Source of the DNA: Paenibacillus hemerocallicola
GTDB lineage: Bacteria; Bacillota; Bacilli; Paenibacillales; NBRC-103111
Direction of reading: 5' to 3'
Assembly (NCBI RefSeq): GCF_006265175.1
Contig: NZ_VDCQ01000013.1
Location: 92,175 to 156,174, forward strand
Length of the DNA: 64,000 nt
The notes beneath the pieces are model-generated. The model was not told the DNA's origin. It searched no databases and saw only the letters and a list, made by a program, of their open reading frames with translations. A program made the position numbers and the translations under genes. The stretch's first letter is position 1; every line of letters begins with the position of its first letter. Shown here in pieces: positions 1 to 9,685 of this stretch.

Positions 1-2
1 TC

Positions 3-314
3 CGCATTTCATTCGTCAAGAACCCGCTTGCGAATCAAACCCACCCGACCATCGAGTTGTCGCGGGATGGACTATTGTGGGTACGGGATGCCTCGCGTCA
101 ATATCCGCTTTTGGCTACCAGTGACGGACCTGCAACAAATAGCAACGTTTACTTTCTTGGCCTGTCTACGATCGATGGTACGGGACAGCTGGAGTATTTG
201 GGAAGTGACACATTCCGTGCCCTGTATGTCGCGGCAACCTCGGAGGCGCCGACTCCGCCTAAGATCTTTAAGGCTGAAATCGGGTTAGGCGAGTTGCAAT
301 TTACGTTTCAGTGA
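3..314 (+). CDS. C-terminal end of an unidentified protein (partial, runs in from the left edge)
   Basis: The reading frame is open from the first bases of the window to the TGA at 312-314, giving the last 103 residues of a protein whose start lies outside. I do not recognise a family. The visible part contains a WVRDASRQYPLLATSDGP stretch and a Pro-rich turn (APTPPK) before a short beta-strand-like tail, which would suit a surface or secreted beta-rich protein. It is followed directly by relics of other genes, so this end may itself be eroded. The assignment as coding rests only on the open frame and sensible composition. Confidence 0.4.
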   Translation, partial: RISFVKNPLANQTHPTIELSRDGLLWVRDASRQYPLLATSDGPATNSNVYFLGLSTIDGTGQLEYLGSDTFRALYVAATSEAPTPPKIFKAEIGLGELQFTFQ

Positions 315-320
315 GAAGTT

Positions 321-573
321 ATTTGCGCGATGTCGGCAGGGTAATGAACCTGCCCTATAACGATGTTGACAGGGCCGCCAGAATGATTACCGGCCCGGCC
401 ATCTCGGGATCACGCTGCAGGAGGCGCTTACGGTCAATCCTGAGCTGAAGGCGCCAGCAGCCAAGCACCCAAAACCGCGGAATTGCTCGGCATGGCGATG
501 CAGGTCGAAGGGTTGCCCCGTCACGCATCCCCGCATGCGTCGGGCGTCGTTATTTCCCGCGAGCCGCTTACCC
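321..573 (+). pseudogene. dnaE (DNA polymerase III alpha subunit) internal fragment, frameshifted
   Basis: Three consecutive pieces in different frames spell the conserved part of bacterial DnaE: LRDVGRVMNLPYNDVDRAA (about 330-386), then LGITLQEALTVNPELKAP (about 400-455), then LLGMAMQVEGLPRHASPHA and VVISREPLT (about 483-572). In intact DnaE these segments are adjacent in the same order within the PHP-to-palm part of the polymerase. Here the frame changes at least twice, no start is present and similarity stops after REPLT, so this is an internal fragment of roughly 85 codons of a decayed or partly copied gene. The cell must have a functional polymerase elsewhere. The downstream part to about 790 shows nothing recognisable. 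Confidence 0.8.
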
Positions 574-796
574 GGCATTTCATCGATATGCCTATCGTTC
601 GTTTTTATGCGTATCGTTGGGAAAAAAGACATTGCGAAGATAATTCAACGAAAATGCGATATTCGGCCATCTTGGCGGCGGTTACAATTGGAGCTAGCCG
701 GAAAGGAGGAAAAGTAGTCGCGAACCGTCCCGGGTTGTTGTACGATAAGTGCTTTTTGAATTAGATCGAACAATCTTGCCCGAGAAAGGGTATCCG

Positions 797-1284
797 ATGA
801 GAAGAGACGGGTTGGTCGCGTCGGCTGCATTCGTATCTGTCATGATTTTGTGCGGCTGCAAGAAGGAGCTCCGCCAGAATGGAGCGAGCGATACCGTTGC
901 CGTATCTCTACAGGCATCGAACGATAAACCTGTGCTGCGGGTTACGACCAATGACAATTACTACGCGGCTAAGAGCTACATGGACAATATGCCCGTATAA
1001 GTATGGCGATGCGATGTGGCTGAAGCTGTAGAAAGGCACGGATCTGCCGGACATTTTCGTAGCGAACAAAAACGAAACGCTGCTCGTTGTGCAGGCGGTA
1101 TGGTCCCGCGACAATCAGATGACACAGGTGACGGTTTCGCGGACCGTTCCATACGCAAACACGGCTCATTGCGATCGAGCACTACGACGACTACATTGAC
1201 GGAAAATAGACGTTTGAGGAAGCGTTGCGCAGCGGTGATCAAGAGAGCAATGCGTTTCTGGTCGCCCAAATCGGACGCAAATGA
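797..1284 (+). pseudogene. Relic of an ABC solute-binding lipoprotein
   Basis: The frame opens with an ATG at 797, preceded by GAGAAAGGG, and a lipoprotein signal peptide ending in the lipobox LCGC. After about 65 codons it reaches a stop near 1000. Just beyond, in other frames, the sequence still spells solute-binding-protein phrases: LKL-stop-KGTDLPDIFVANKNETLL (about 1020-1085) and YIDGK-stop-TFEEALRSGDQESNA ending in a TGA at 1282-1284. With at least two internal stops and a frameshift this is a dead gene. It belongs to the same functional class as the intact lipoproteins at 17159, 32451, 40251 and 49642, and lies directly upstream of the secreted protein at 1305, repeating the lipoprotein-next-to-exported-enzyme arrangement seen in this window. 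Confidence 0.7.
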
Positions 1285-1304
1285 GGAACAGGAGTGACCA
1301 ATTT

Positions 1305-4300
1305 ATGAAAAGACAGCGATTCATCGCAAGCTGTAAACGGCTTATTGCCACTGCGGCGCTTGTTGGAACTGCGGTGGTTGCAGGAGCTTCGTACAGCGAA
1401 GCGTCCCCGCCACCGCTCCAGGTTAATTTGCTGGACAATGCAAGCTTCGAAACGGTGACAACAGCGGGAGTGCCGGAGCCTTGGCTCGGTATCAACAACT
1501 GGGCAAACGATGAGGTCGAGGTAACGGCAGTTGCTACGCGCTCTGGATCTGCGGGCGTAACGGTGAAGACCGAATCGACTTCGCGCAATCCGTGGGCATC
1601 CCAAGTGGTGGAAGTCGAGGAACGTGCGTCGTATGATTACAGCGTCTGGTACAAATCGACTGATATTCGCGATCGCGGTGTTGCGATCAAGCTCGAGTTT
1701 TATAGCGGAATGCCATTGTCCTCCGGTACGTATGTCGGTGAGGCTCAAGGGACGTACAGTAAAATAGTGACAGGAAACTGGGCAAAGTACGAGCGTTCGG
1801 TTGTTGCGCCGGATAACGCAAAATATGTGAAAATGTATGTGCGGCTGTATGGGCGCGGGCTCGTTCATTTCGACGATGCGTCGTTTGTCAAGACGAAACA
1901 TGCAAGCGCATTCAAACTGCACACCGACCAAGTTTTTTACTACACCGATCAGACAACTGGCTCCGTACAGACAGAGCTGGTTCTCGATGCGGCGGACTAT
2001 GCCCAGCATCAGGTCGATTTCCTTGTAAAGCGGCAGTCCGACGGCCAGGTTATTGCCAGCGAAACGAATGTGCCGGCAGTTGCGCTGACGACGTTTTCGT
2101 TCCAGCCGCAGTTGATGACCGTCAAAGAGCCGTACACGGTCGAGCTTGTGCTGAAGACGTTGGCAAATGTCGAGGTGGACCGCAATGAAGCGACGGTTTA
2201 CCGGTTTGCGCGGCCGGCGATGCTGCCGGATCCGAACGGACCGATGATTGTGGATGGACAGCCGTTTTTCCCGGTTATGGGGTATCATGTGAAGGAAGCG
2301 GATTACGGCAAAATGGCAGAGGCCGGCATCAACACGGTGCAAGGCTGGGTTGCCAATACAACGACGCGTGTCGGACAACTGCTGAACAATGCGCAAGCGT
2401 ATGGTTTGAAGGTGATGTTCCCGCTCTACTATGGCGGCAATATTGGCGAAAACGCGGCGTTGACGACCGATATTGTAACGATGTATAAAGACCATCCGGC
2501 CTTGCTTGGCTGGATGATGGTTGATGAACCGCAGGACAAATACAGCATCGAGGAAATGACCGAAGCGTACCGGATCATCCGGACGATTGACGACAAGCAT
2601 CCCGTCTACTTGACCGAAGCGAACCCGCTGTTTGCGGAGCGCAACGGCCGCATGACCGATATTTTGTCCATCGATTCGTATCCGTTCCCGAACAAGCCGA
2701 TTACGGAAGTTGGGGACGACATTCGCAGCGGTGTTGCTGCTGTGGGCGGGAACCGGCAAGTGTGGACGATCTTGCAAGCGTTTTATTATCCGTCAAGCAC
2801 GACATGGACCTATTTGCCGACGATCGATGAACTGCGCAATATGGCGTACCAGTCGATCATCGGCGGAGCGCAAGCAATCGGTTACTATGCATATAGCGAT
2901 CCGGATTGGTATTTGCCGGACTCGGATCTATATCCTGGATTCGTCGCATTCCAAGACGAGTATAGCTTGATCCAGACGCTGGCAGAGTATCCCAAAACAG
3001 CGGAAGCGCGCAATGCCGACACCGAATATGCAACATGGAACGTGGCTGGTGACGTATACGCTGTCGTGCTGAACCATTCGAATACGGAACAAACGGTATT
3101 GGTGCCGCTGCCATTTACCGGTTACACCGAGGAACTGCTGTATGGAGCAGCTACCGCGCCCGTCAGCGGATTGATAGCGTCATTACCTGTCACGATTGGC
3201 GCGCATGAAGCGTATGTATACAAGCTGTCATCGTTTGTGCAGACGGCGCAGCGTGCCGCACATGTGGTACAGGATACAAGCGGTGCATCCGCCAACAATG
3301 TCTGGGTGGAAGGTATCCATAACGTGTTGCAGGCGCTTTCTGGGGTGGAGAACGCGTTGACAAGCGAAAATCAGCATGGAAACAGCAATAACGGAAAAGG
3401 GAAAGGCAAAGGTAACGGAAACGGCAATGGTACTGGTAATGTCAACGGCAATGGGCATGGGACGGGTGTCACAGCGGCGCTGCAGCATGCTGCCGAAGCG
3501 GTGAAGCAGTTGGATGCGCTGCTGGCATGGCTGCCAGGCTCGTCTGTGGCGAACAAGGAAGAAGTGGCTGTTTCACTGCAGCATGCACGTGCACTTACGG
3601 AGCAGATCATTGTGAGCCAGGTCACGATCGAGATTCAATTCGATGCCGAGGCATTGTACCGCGGGGAGCTTGCCGAGGTGACGTATGTCGTGACCAATCA
3701 TGGCAGCGCTTCGCTTACAGGTGTTGTGTTGCAAGCGGTATGGCCGTCAGGGATTGCCGCGCCGGCATGGTCGCAGACGCTTCCGACAGTTGCTGCGCAA
3801 GCGAGCGTCACATTGGTTCAGTCGTGGACGGTTGCCGGTGGGTATACGGGGACAGCAGCGCAAGTGGACGCAAATGTTTCCTTTGTGTTTGCAGGCGCAG
3901 CAGTGCAGACAAATCGCTCTGTAACATGGTCGGTCAGCTCGCTATTGACAGCGAAGCTCAACACGTCGTCCGTGCTGGCGAAGACATCGGGAACGTATCC
4001 ATTTGAACTTCAACTTGCGAACCAGAGCGGCACAGAGCAGCATTTGTCACTACAGACAAGCAGCGCAAGCGGGCTGGCGATGCAGCTGCCAACTTCGGCG
4101 CAGGTCGGTCCGTACGGGATGCTCGTTGTGAACGGAACCGTTGACGTTGGCGAGTCGCTTCCGCGCGGCGGCTACCCGGTGACGATTAGCGTGTACAAAG
4201 GAACAGGGCTTGTCGAGACTTTGACGCTACATGTACGCGTCGATCGCAACATATTGACCAGCGGCGGATTTGAATCGGCGGGAAGCTGGGTATATGGCAA

Positions 4301-4679
4301 AGGCGCACGTGTCACAGATGTTGTGTACGAAGGACAATATGCAGCTACTTTGTTCCCGGAACCGGCAAGTACAAGCAACCAGCTGTACACGGCAACTTCG
4401 ATACCGGTCGGGGCCAATGCGTCGTTTACATTCTCTGGCTGGGCGAAAAGCAATGCGACAACAGGCTTGGCCCGGTTCGGCATTCGCGAGATGAATGCAA
4501 ATGACGTAACGGTGCGGTACACCTGGATTGAAGTTCCTGCCCAGACCGACTGGACGCGGTACGAGCGGTCCATCACGCTGTCACCAAATACAGCCAAACT
4601 GCGCATCTATGCGAAACTGGATCAGAGCGGCAATGGACAAGCTTGGTTCGACGACTTTTATTTGGAACTGAATCCTTGA
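1305..4679 (+). CDS. Secreted multidomain carbohydrate-active protein (glycosidase-like barrel with two binding modules)
   Basis: A 1124-residue exported protein. The ATG at 1305 is chosen because it starts a signal peptide (KR near the N-terminus, hydrophobic core, cleavage near residue 33) and follows GAGGAACAGGAG. Residues ~38-190 form a CBM4/9-like beta-sandwich (NLLDNASFE start, FDDASF end). Residues ~313-600 look like a glycosidase-type TIM barrel: DGQPFFPVMGYH, then GWMMVDEPQD around 402-411 with an acidic pair typical of the fourth strand. A Gly/Asn/Lys-rich linker (~690-722) separates this from CARDB/NEW3-like beta domains and a final CBM-like module (~982-1124, again ending in WFDDFYLEL). 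The probable role is extracellular hydrolysis or binding of plant polysaccharide. The GH family was not identified, so substrate is unknown. Confidence 0.8.
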   Translation: MKRQRFIASCKRLIATAALVGTAVVAGASYSEASPPPLQVNLLDNASFETVTTAGVPEPWLGINNWANDEVEVTAVATRSGSAGVTVKTESTSRNPWASQVVEVEERASYDYSVWYKSTDIRDRGVAIKLEFYSGMPLSSGTYVGEAQGTYSKIVTGNWAKYERSVVAPDNAKYVKMYVRLYGRGLVHFDDASFVKTKHASAFKLHTDQVFYYTDQTTGSVQTELVLDAADYAQHQVDFLVKRQSDGQVIASETNVPAVALTTFSFQPQLMTVKEPYTVELVLKTLANVEVDRNEATVYRFARPAMLPDPNGPMIVDGQPFFPVMGYHVKEADYGKMAEAGINTVQGWVANTTTRVGQLLNNAQAYGLKVMFPLYYGGNIGENAALTTDIVTMYKDHPALLGWMMVDEPQDKYSIEEMTEAYRIIRTIDDKHPVYLTEANPLFAERNGRMTDILSIDSYPFPNKPITEVGDDIRSGVAAVGGNRQVWTILQAFYYPSSTTWTYLPTIDELRNMAYQSIIGGAQAIGYYAYSDPDWYLPDSDLYPGFVAFQDEYSLIQTLAEYPKTAEARNADTEYATWNVAGDVYAVVLNHSNTEQTVLVPLPFTGYTEELLYGAATAPVSGLIASLPVTIGAHEAYVYKLSSFVQTAQRAAHVVQDTSGASANNVWVEGIHNVLQALSGVENALTSENQHGNSNNGKGKGKGNGNGNGTGNVNGNGHGTGVTAALQHAAEAVKQLDALLAWLPGSSVANKEEVAVSLQHARALTEQIIVSQVTIEIQFDAEALYRGELAEVTYVVTNHGSASLTGVVLQAVWPSGIAAPAWSQTLPTVAAQASVTLVQSWTVAGGYTGTAAQVDANVSFVFAGAAVQTNRSVTWSVSSLLTAKLNTSSVLAKTSGTYPFELQLANQSGTEQHLSLQTSSASGLAMQLPTSAQVGPYGMLVVNGTVDVGESLPRGGYPVTISVYKGTGLVETLTLHVRVDRNILTSGGFESAGSWVYGKGARVTDVVYEGQYAATLFPEPASTSNQLYTATSIPVGANASFTFSGWAKSNATTGLARFGIREMNANDVTVRYTWIEVPAQTDWTRYERSITLSPNTAKLRIYAKLDQSGNGQAWFDDFYLELNP

Positions 4680-4686
4680 TCCGCAG

Positions 4687-5734
4687 ATGAAGCGATTGCC
4701 GTTATTGCCGGCAGTATGATCACACCGAAGACTGATGTTCTGTATGATGTGGGCGGGGTTTCCGGGCCGAATGGTATAGAACTTTCAAGAAGGACCTCTC
4801 ACGCCGGGAATTGTTCCGGAGGAACCGCGTCGCGAAAGAATCGAGGCTCTTTTCACGTTTCAAGACCAGTATGACGGAGCGCCAGCCCATATGATCGAGT
4901 ATGATTCATCCTTGCTGGCCGACTTGAGGCAGTCCGGCTTTAACACGAATACGCGCACTCATCTGTTCAGCTATGAGCGGTTTATTCCCGGTCAGACTGG
5001 AGCGCTGCCGAATCCGTTGTCCAATGTGCCCGGCGTGTTTTTTACCGAAGATCCGCTCGGTTTCGGCCAGGAGCAAGGGCAGCCCATTGCATATCAGGGG
5101 GGGCGGAGATTGGGGAGGCTATACCTCGCTGCTGGTACCGGACTCGACGGCATCGTTTGCCGCCGCAGGGTCCGCATCCAAACTTTCGCTCGATAACGAT
5201 ATTGGGGAGATCGGCGAAGCCTGCGAGGTGAGGCTGCAAGCCAACTCCGGCGGTGCGCGACTGGCGGGCGGCCTCTCGATGCCTGCGATGCGGATTGGCG
5301 AACCGGTCTGGGTTGAGTTTTCATTGCGGCGGTCGGCAGCGCTTCCGCTTGAAGAACTGACCGTTCAAATTGTTGACGGTTCTGGTTTGATCGACTTTCG
5401 GCGCAGGTTGCGGGTGCCAAGCGGCTCCGATTTGTGGACGCCGAGATACAACAGCGGCACCTCCTCGATCTCGATCCGCTTTATTACAGAGGGCTACGTT
5501 GTCGGAGTGGCGGAATATGCAACGATCGGCCGAGTCAAAGTGTATCATGCAAGAGAGCCTGTGCAAACCGGACATTTGCAGAGTCTGGGCTCGGAATGGA
5601 ACCGTTCCCATCTTGTGCTTGGACAGTACCATTTTTGGGTCGATCAGAGCGGCATACTGCGAATCAAGCAGGGGACGCCGACGCATGACGAAGATGGAGA
5701 ATGGGTCGCAACCTCGATTCCGAGCATGGAGTAG
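4687..5734 (+). pseudogene. Frameshifted gene for an unidentified beta-rich protein
   Basis: Three frames together make one continuous protein: DEAIAVIAGSMITPKTDVL (from 4687), then PLTPGIVPEEPRRERIEAL through MIEYDSSLLADLRQSG to GQEQGQPIAYQ (about 4790-5096), then GGDWGGYTSLLVPDSTAS to the stop at 5734. The second break falls exactly in a run of seven G at 5097-5103, where one indel would restore the frame. The C-terminal part (FWVDQSGILRIKQGTPTHDE) resembles a short ending I associate with uncharacterised Paenibacillus proteins that may be phage- or surface-related; this is from memory and weak. No function is assigned. The homopolymer break could also be a sequencing error or a slippage switch, but the first break is not in a homopolymer. 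Confidence 0.55.
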
Positions 5735-5858
5735 CTATATACGACCCGAATGCGTACGCCGGACTCTATCTGTCCTGCCGATTGCCGATCTTGCCAAAGT
5801 GAACCGATAAAAAGCTGTCCCCAAAGTCATTTCGTGATTTTCCAATAAGTAAAAATAT

Positions 5859-6010
5859 TTAGGCGGTCTTAATCCTGTATTCCATAGGACTTAGGCCGTT
5901 TCATTTTGCCTGTAACCGTTCGTTATTGTAGAAGTGGATGTTTCAAGGTTCCCCAGAAGGCTTCCATAGGTCCGTTGTCCATGCACCGGCACACGTGACA
6001 TGCTCTGCTT
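5859..6010 (-). pseudogene. IS3-family (IS150-like) transposase, C-terminal relic
   Basis: Read on the minus strand, the sequence spells CMDNGPMEAFWGTLKH followed, after a frame change, by FYNNERLQAK-stop-NGLSPMEYRIKTA and a stop at 5859-5861. These are the end of the DDE integrase catalytic core and the C-terminus of IS3-family OrfB, including the E of the DDE triad (in MEAFWG). Only about 50 codons remain with a frameshift and an internal stop, so the element is dead. It sits between the eroded gene at 4687-5734 and the LysR gene and marks past transposition in this junk zone. Confidence 0.8.
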
Positions 6011-6019
6011 GGGCGAGAT

Positions 6020-6904
6020 TTAACGAAGTTCAGATGTGAAATTATTAAAATATCGGACTGCGAACTCCTTAAACAACTCGGTGGATCGTGACACATAACG
6101 GTTGGTATTCCAAACCATGCCGATTGTCCGCTTGCACACAGGCTCTTCAATAGGCAGCAGTACGGACGAGCTGCCGATTGAGCCGCCCCATGTAACGGCG
6201 GGGAATAAAGCGACGCCTTGACCCTCTCCTATAAGCCCACGGACGATGGACGGATTGTCGCTCTCGAACACAATGTTCGGAGCAAAGCCTGTCAGCCTGC
6301 ACAAATGCTCCGTCAACTCCCGCAAGTTGGATCCCCTTCGCAATGAAATAAACTCTTCGCCAGCCGCCTCCTCCAGTCGGATGCTCGTTCGCTTCGCGAG
6401 CGGATGGTCGCACGGGATTGCCAAAAAAATGTCCTCGGTCAGCAGCGGCACGGTTGCCGTTTCTGAAGAAGATTGATAAGGCAACGAAGTAATAAGCAGA
6501 TCAAAATCCGGTTGTCCGTAGCTGGGAACGTTTTGCTGCAGCCGAAAGGTGATACGAGGATGCTTCTTCCGAAAAGCGGACAATAGCGCAGGAATCACAT
6601 AGGAGGCGACTGTAAACGTCAGCGAGATCGGCTCCGCCGGTTCTCCTTCCAAATCGCGTAATTCCCGCTCAGCGTTATCAAGAATAGTCAAGGCTTGCTC
6701 CACATTTTTCAGAAACGACCTTCCATGCGCGTTGAGTTTAATATATTTGCTTGTTCGCTCGAAAAGTTGTACACCGACGCTTTGCTCTAGTGAGGCGATC
6801 GTGCGGCTTAAGGCAGGCTGAGAAATGCGCAGTTGTTCCGCGGCTCGCGTCATATGTTCATGACGAGCTACGGTAATGAAATATTTTAATTGCAGCAGCT
6901 CCAT
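6020..6904 (-). CDS. LysR-family transcriptional regulator of the malonate decarboxylase operon
   Basis: A 294-residue LysR regulator transcribed divergently from mdcA. The ATG at 6904 (MELLQLKYF) follows AAGGAGA and gives the normal LysR N-terminus. Residues ~1-60 are the winged helix-turn-helix (MTRAAEQLRISQPALSRTIASLEQ in two parts), and residues ~90-290 the effector-binding domain with the usual two alpha/beta subdomains. The divergent position next to a complete mdc operon argues for an MdcR-like role sensing malonate or a derived metabolite, with autoregulation from the shared 117-bp region that holds a palindrome at 6922-6939. The effector is inferred from context only; other LysR families share this fold. 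Confidence 0.88.
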   Translation of the reverse strand: MELLQLKYFITVARHEHMTRAAEQLRISQPALSRTIASLEQSVGVQLFERTSKYIKLNAHGRSFLKNVEQALTILDNAERELRDLEGEPAEPISLTFTVASYVIPALLSAFRKKHPRITFRLQQNVPSYGQPDFDLLITSLPYQSSSETATVPLLTEDIFLAIPCDHPLAKRTSIRLEEAAGEEFISLRRGSNLRELTEHLCRLTGFAPNIVFESDNPSIVRGLIGEGQGVALFPAVTWGGSIGSSSVLLPIEEPVCKRTIGMVWNTNRYVSRSTELFKEFAVRYFNNFTSELR

Positions 6905-6921
6905 AACAGTCTCCTTTAATA

Positions 6922-6939
6922 TATTGAGATATATCAATA
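6922..6939. promoter_or_regulatory. Candidate LysR operator between the divergent regulator and mdcA
   Basis: A perfect 6-bp dyad TATTGA-N6-TCAATA, containing the T-N11-A spacing typical of LysR sites, lies in the 117-bp divergent intergenic region, 18 bp from the regulator start and about 80 bp from the mdcA start. Binding is inferred from position and symmetry. Confidence 0.5.
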
Positions 6940-7021
6940 ACATGACTATTTATATATTATTATATTTTAAAGTGACATGATACACTCGTTTTATCACATA
7001 TCGCCCGGGAGGGTACAATCT

Positions 7022-8674
7022 ATGCAAACGTCATTACGTATGAAACGTTCCTGGACAACCCGACGCGACGAGAAAAGCCGAAGGATGCAGGCGGCTCAGT
7101 GCTATATGAAGGGGAAGCTGGTGGACGCCGAATCGATCGTGAAGGTGCTGGAGCTGCTGCTTATGCCAGGCGATCGCGTCGTACTGGAAGGAAATAATCA
7201 GAAGCACGCATCTTTTTTGTCCGATGCGCTTTCCAATTTAGATCCGGAAAAAGTGCATGGGCTGCATATGCTCATTTCAAGTATTTCCAGACCGGAGCAT
7301 CTTGACATTTTTGAGAAAGGGATCGCTCGCAGGCTGGATTTCTCCTTTGCCGGTCCGCAAAGCTTGCGCATGGCTCAAATGGTCGAGGATGGCAAGGTGG
7401 AGATCGGCTCCATTCATACTTATCTGGAGTTGTACGCGCGTTTGGTTGTCGATTTAATTCCCCGGATCGCGCTTGTTGCGGCGGATAAGGCCGATCGGGA
7501 GGGTAACTTGTATACCGGCGCCAATACGGAGGAAACGCCAACACTCGTTGAAGCCGCTGCATTTCATGACGGTATTGTCATCGTTCAGGTCAATGAGATT
7601 GTGGATGAGCTTCCGCGTATTGACATTCCGGCTTCCTGGATCGACGTGATCGTTGAAACTGCCGAGACTTACCAACTGGAGCCGTTGTTTACACGCGATC
7701 CGAGACATATAACCGATATTCAGATTTTGATGGGCATGATTGCGATTCGGGGCGTATATGAACGCCATCATGTTCAATCTCTCAATCACGGAATCGGATT
7801 TAATACGGCTGCGGTTGAACTGCTGCTGCCGACTTACGGAGAACAGCTCGGGCTGAAAGGGAAAATTGCCAAGCACTGGGCATTAAATCCGCATCCGACT
7901 TTAATTCCTGCTATAGAATCCGGCTGGGTGGAGAGCGTCCATTCCTTCGGCGGCGAGGTCGGCATGGAGCTTTATACGGCTGCCAGGCCTGATGTGTTTT
8001 TCACCGGAAAAGACGGCAGTCTGCGTTCCAATCGTACGTTGTGCCAAATGGCTGGCCAGTATGGAGTAGATATGTTTATCGGATCGACGCTGCAAATGGA
8101 TGCGCAGGCAAACTCCTCCACAGTAACAGCAGGCCGACTAGCAGGCTTCGGAGGGGCTCCCAATATGGGGCACGATCCGCGGGGACGACGCCATGCAACG
8201 CCGGCGTGGTTGAACATGAAAGTCGGTAACGATCCGCTTGTTCAAGGCAAGAAGCTGGTCGTCCAAATGGTGGAAACGTTCCAAGGGCGCGACAAGCCGA
8301 CTTTCGTGGATACGCTGGATGCCGTCAAGGTTGGCGAGCGGGCAGGTTTGGCGACTGCGCCTGTGATGATTTATGGGGATGATGTCACCCACGTTGTGAC
8401 AGAAGAAGGGGTCGCTTACTTGTATAAAGCGCGCAATCCGGAGGAGAAGAGAGCGGCTCTTGCTGCGATTGCCGGCGTGACGCCGCTTGGCTGCGGGCAC
8501 GACCTTTCCGTCAACGACAGATTGAGACAAGAGGGGTTAATTGCTTTCCCCGAGGATTTGGGCGTTCGTCGTTCGGCTGCCAAGCGATCGCTCTTGGCAG
8601 CCGCAAGCATTGAAGATTTAATCGAATGGTCGGGGGGATTATACAAACCGCCCGCAAAGTTCAGAAGCTGGTGA
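7022..8674 (+). CDS. mdcA: Malonate decarboxylase alpha subunit (acetyl-S-ACP:malonate ACP transferase)
   Basis: A 550-residue protein of the usual MdcA length. It moves the acyl carrier protein from acetate to malonate, the first half-reaction of biotin-independent malonate decarboxylation in the cytoplasm. Visible family marks: VVLEGNNQKHASFLSDAL early on, the CoA-transferase-type core, and the conserved GAPNMGHDPRGRRHATPAW near residues 376-395. The ATG at 7022 has GGGAGGG in front; an earlier in-frame ATG at 6977 has no ribosome site. It is the first gene of mdcA-B-C-DE-G-H, all on the plus strand with short gaps or overlaps, divergent from the LysR gene. A malonate carrier gene is absent from the cluster. 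Confidence 0.95.
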   Translation: MQTSLRMKRSWTTRRDEKSRRMQAAQCYMKGKLVDAESIVKVLELLLMPGDRVVLEGNNQKHASFLSDALSNLDPEKVHGLHMLISSISRPEHLDIFEKGIARRLDFSFAGPQSLRMAQMVEDGKVEIGSIHTYLELYARLVVDLIPRIALVAADKADREGNLYTGANTEETPTLVEAAAFHDGIVIVQVNEIVDELPRIDIPASWIDVIVETAETYQLEPLFTRDPRHITDIQILMGMIAIRGVYERHHVQSLNHGIGFNTAAVELLLPTYGEQLGLKGKIAKHWALNPHPTLIPAIESGWVESVHSFGGEVGMELYTAARPDVFFTGKDGSLRSNRTLCQMAGQYGVDMFIGSTLQMDAQANSSTVTAGRLAGFGGAPNMGHDPRGRRHATPAWLNMKVGNDPLVQGKKLVVQMVETFQGRDKPTFVDTLDAVKVGERAGLATAPVMIYGDDVTHVVTEEGVAYLYKARNPEEKRAALAAIAGVTPLGCGHDLSVNDRLRQEGLIAFPEDLGVRRSAAKRSLLAAASIEDLIEWSGGLYKPPAKFRSW

Positions 8675-8679
8675 GGCTG

Positions 8680-9663
8680 ATGCTCAAATTGATGAATGCC
8701 CGGGCATGCGTGGAACAGCTGTCCGCTTATGCTACAAGCGCCTTAATCGACGAGGCGGAGCTTACTCCGAAGCCGGGATTGGTTGATTTGCAATCAAACG
8801 GGGCGCATGACGATTTGAATGTTGATCTGATGCGGCGTTCTGCCTTCGCGTTGCAGCCGACTTTTGCGGAGATGGCGGAAGCTGCTTACGGAAGCAAGCC
8901 CTCGATACAGCTTCGGGAGCGTCTTGCGGCAATAGGCCGTAACGGAGAGCGGATCATGCTGGAGGCAACCGGCGGCGTGAACACGCATCGCGGAGCGATC
9001 TGGGCGCTCGGATTGCTGACCGCAGCTGCGGCTATGGCTATTACTGAGTGTGGCGATCCCGATTTTTTAATCGGGTTCAGCCCCCCGCCTCTACTGGCGG
9101 GTTTTCAAACAGGTGGAGCGGAGATTCCAACTGATTACCCGATGTTCAGACATGTTGAACGAGTTCGCTGTCCTGCAGGCATCGCCCGTATAGCCGGTGT
9201 AATTGCCTGTTTTCCCGATCGGTTCGCGCCGGCTTCGAACACGCACGGGCGGCAGATGCAGCGGCAGTTCGGCGCAGCCGGCGCGCGTAGAGAGGCGCAA
9301 CAAGGGTTTCCTCATGTGCTCAGGCTGGGGCTTCCCGCGCTGCTTGACGCACGCAGCAGCGGCATGTCTGAGACGTGCGCCCGATTGGATTCTCTGATGC
9401 ATATGATGTCCCATCTCGAAGATACTTGCCTGCTGTATCGCGGCGGTATGGATGCCTTGCATACCGCAAGGCAGGGCGCCCGCAATGTTTTGTCGTTAGG
9501 CGGAACTTCGGTGAAGGAAGGCTGGCAAGCGTTGGAGCAGCTGGATCGGGACCTTGTGGCTCAGCATGCTTCGCCAGGCGGGAGCGCCGATCTGCTGGCT
9601 GCCGTATTGTTTTTGGACCGGATTAACCGGTGGAAGTCGGCTGAGCACGAGACAGTTCGGTAA
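8680..9663 (+). CDS. mdcB: Triphosphoribosyl-dephospho-CoA synthase
   Basis: MdcB makes the 2'-(5''-triphosphoribosyl)-3'-dephospho-CoA precursor of the MdcC prosthetic group from ATP and dephospho-CoA. The 327-residue protein shows the CitG/MdcB marks ELTPKPGLVD near the N-terminus, GGVNTHRGAIWALG in the middle and HLEDTCLLYRGG near the end. It contains an extra segment of roughly 45 residues (about 140-185, FLIGFSPPPLLAG onward) between the ALGLL helix and the HGRQMQRQFG region that I do not recall from other MdcB proteins. The ATG at 8680 lies 5 bp after the mdcA stop, with GTGAGG just upstream; GTG at 8671 and ATG at 8692 are alternatives. Confidence 0.92.
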   Translation: MLKLMNARACVEQLSAYATSALIDEAELTPKPGLVDLQSNGAHDDLNVDLMRRSAFALQPTFAEMAEAAYGSKPSIQLRERLAAIGRNGERIMLEATGGVNTHRGAIWALGLLTAAAAMAITECGDPDFLIGFSPPPLLAGFQTGGAEIPTDYPMFRHVERVRCPAGIARIAGVIACFPDRFAPASNTHGRQMQRQFGAAGARREAQQGFPHVLRLGLPALLDARSSGMSETCARLDSLMHMMSHLEDTCLLYRGGMDALHTARQGARNVLSLGGTSVKEGWQALEQLDRDLVAQHASPGGSADLLAAVLFLDRINRWKSAEHETVR

Positions 9664-9685
9664 TGAATGACAGGAGGGGTGTTTC

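Noticed and set aside
1239..2777. Long open frame of 512 codons on the minus strand
   Set aside because: It lies wholly opposite the secreted protein at 1305-4679, is rich in Arg and His without any domain, and has no ribosome site; it is a mirror of the GC-biased codons of the real gene.
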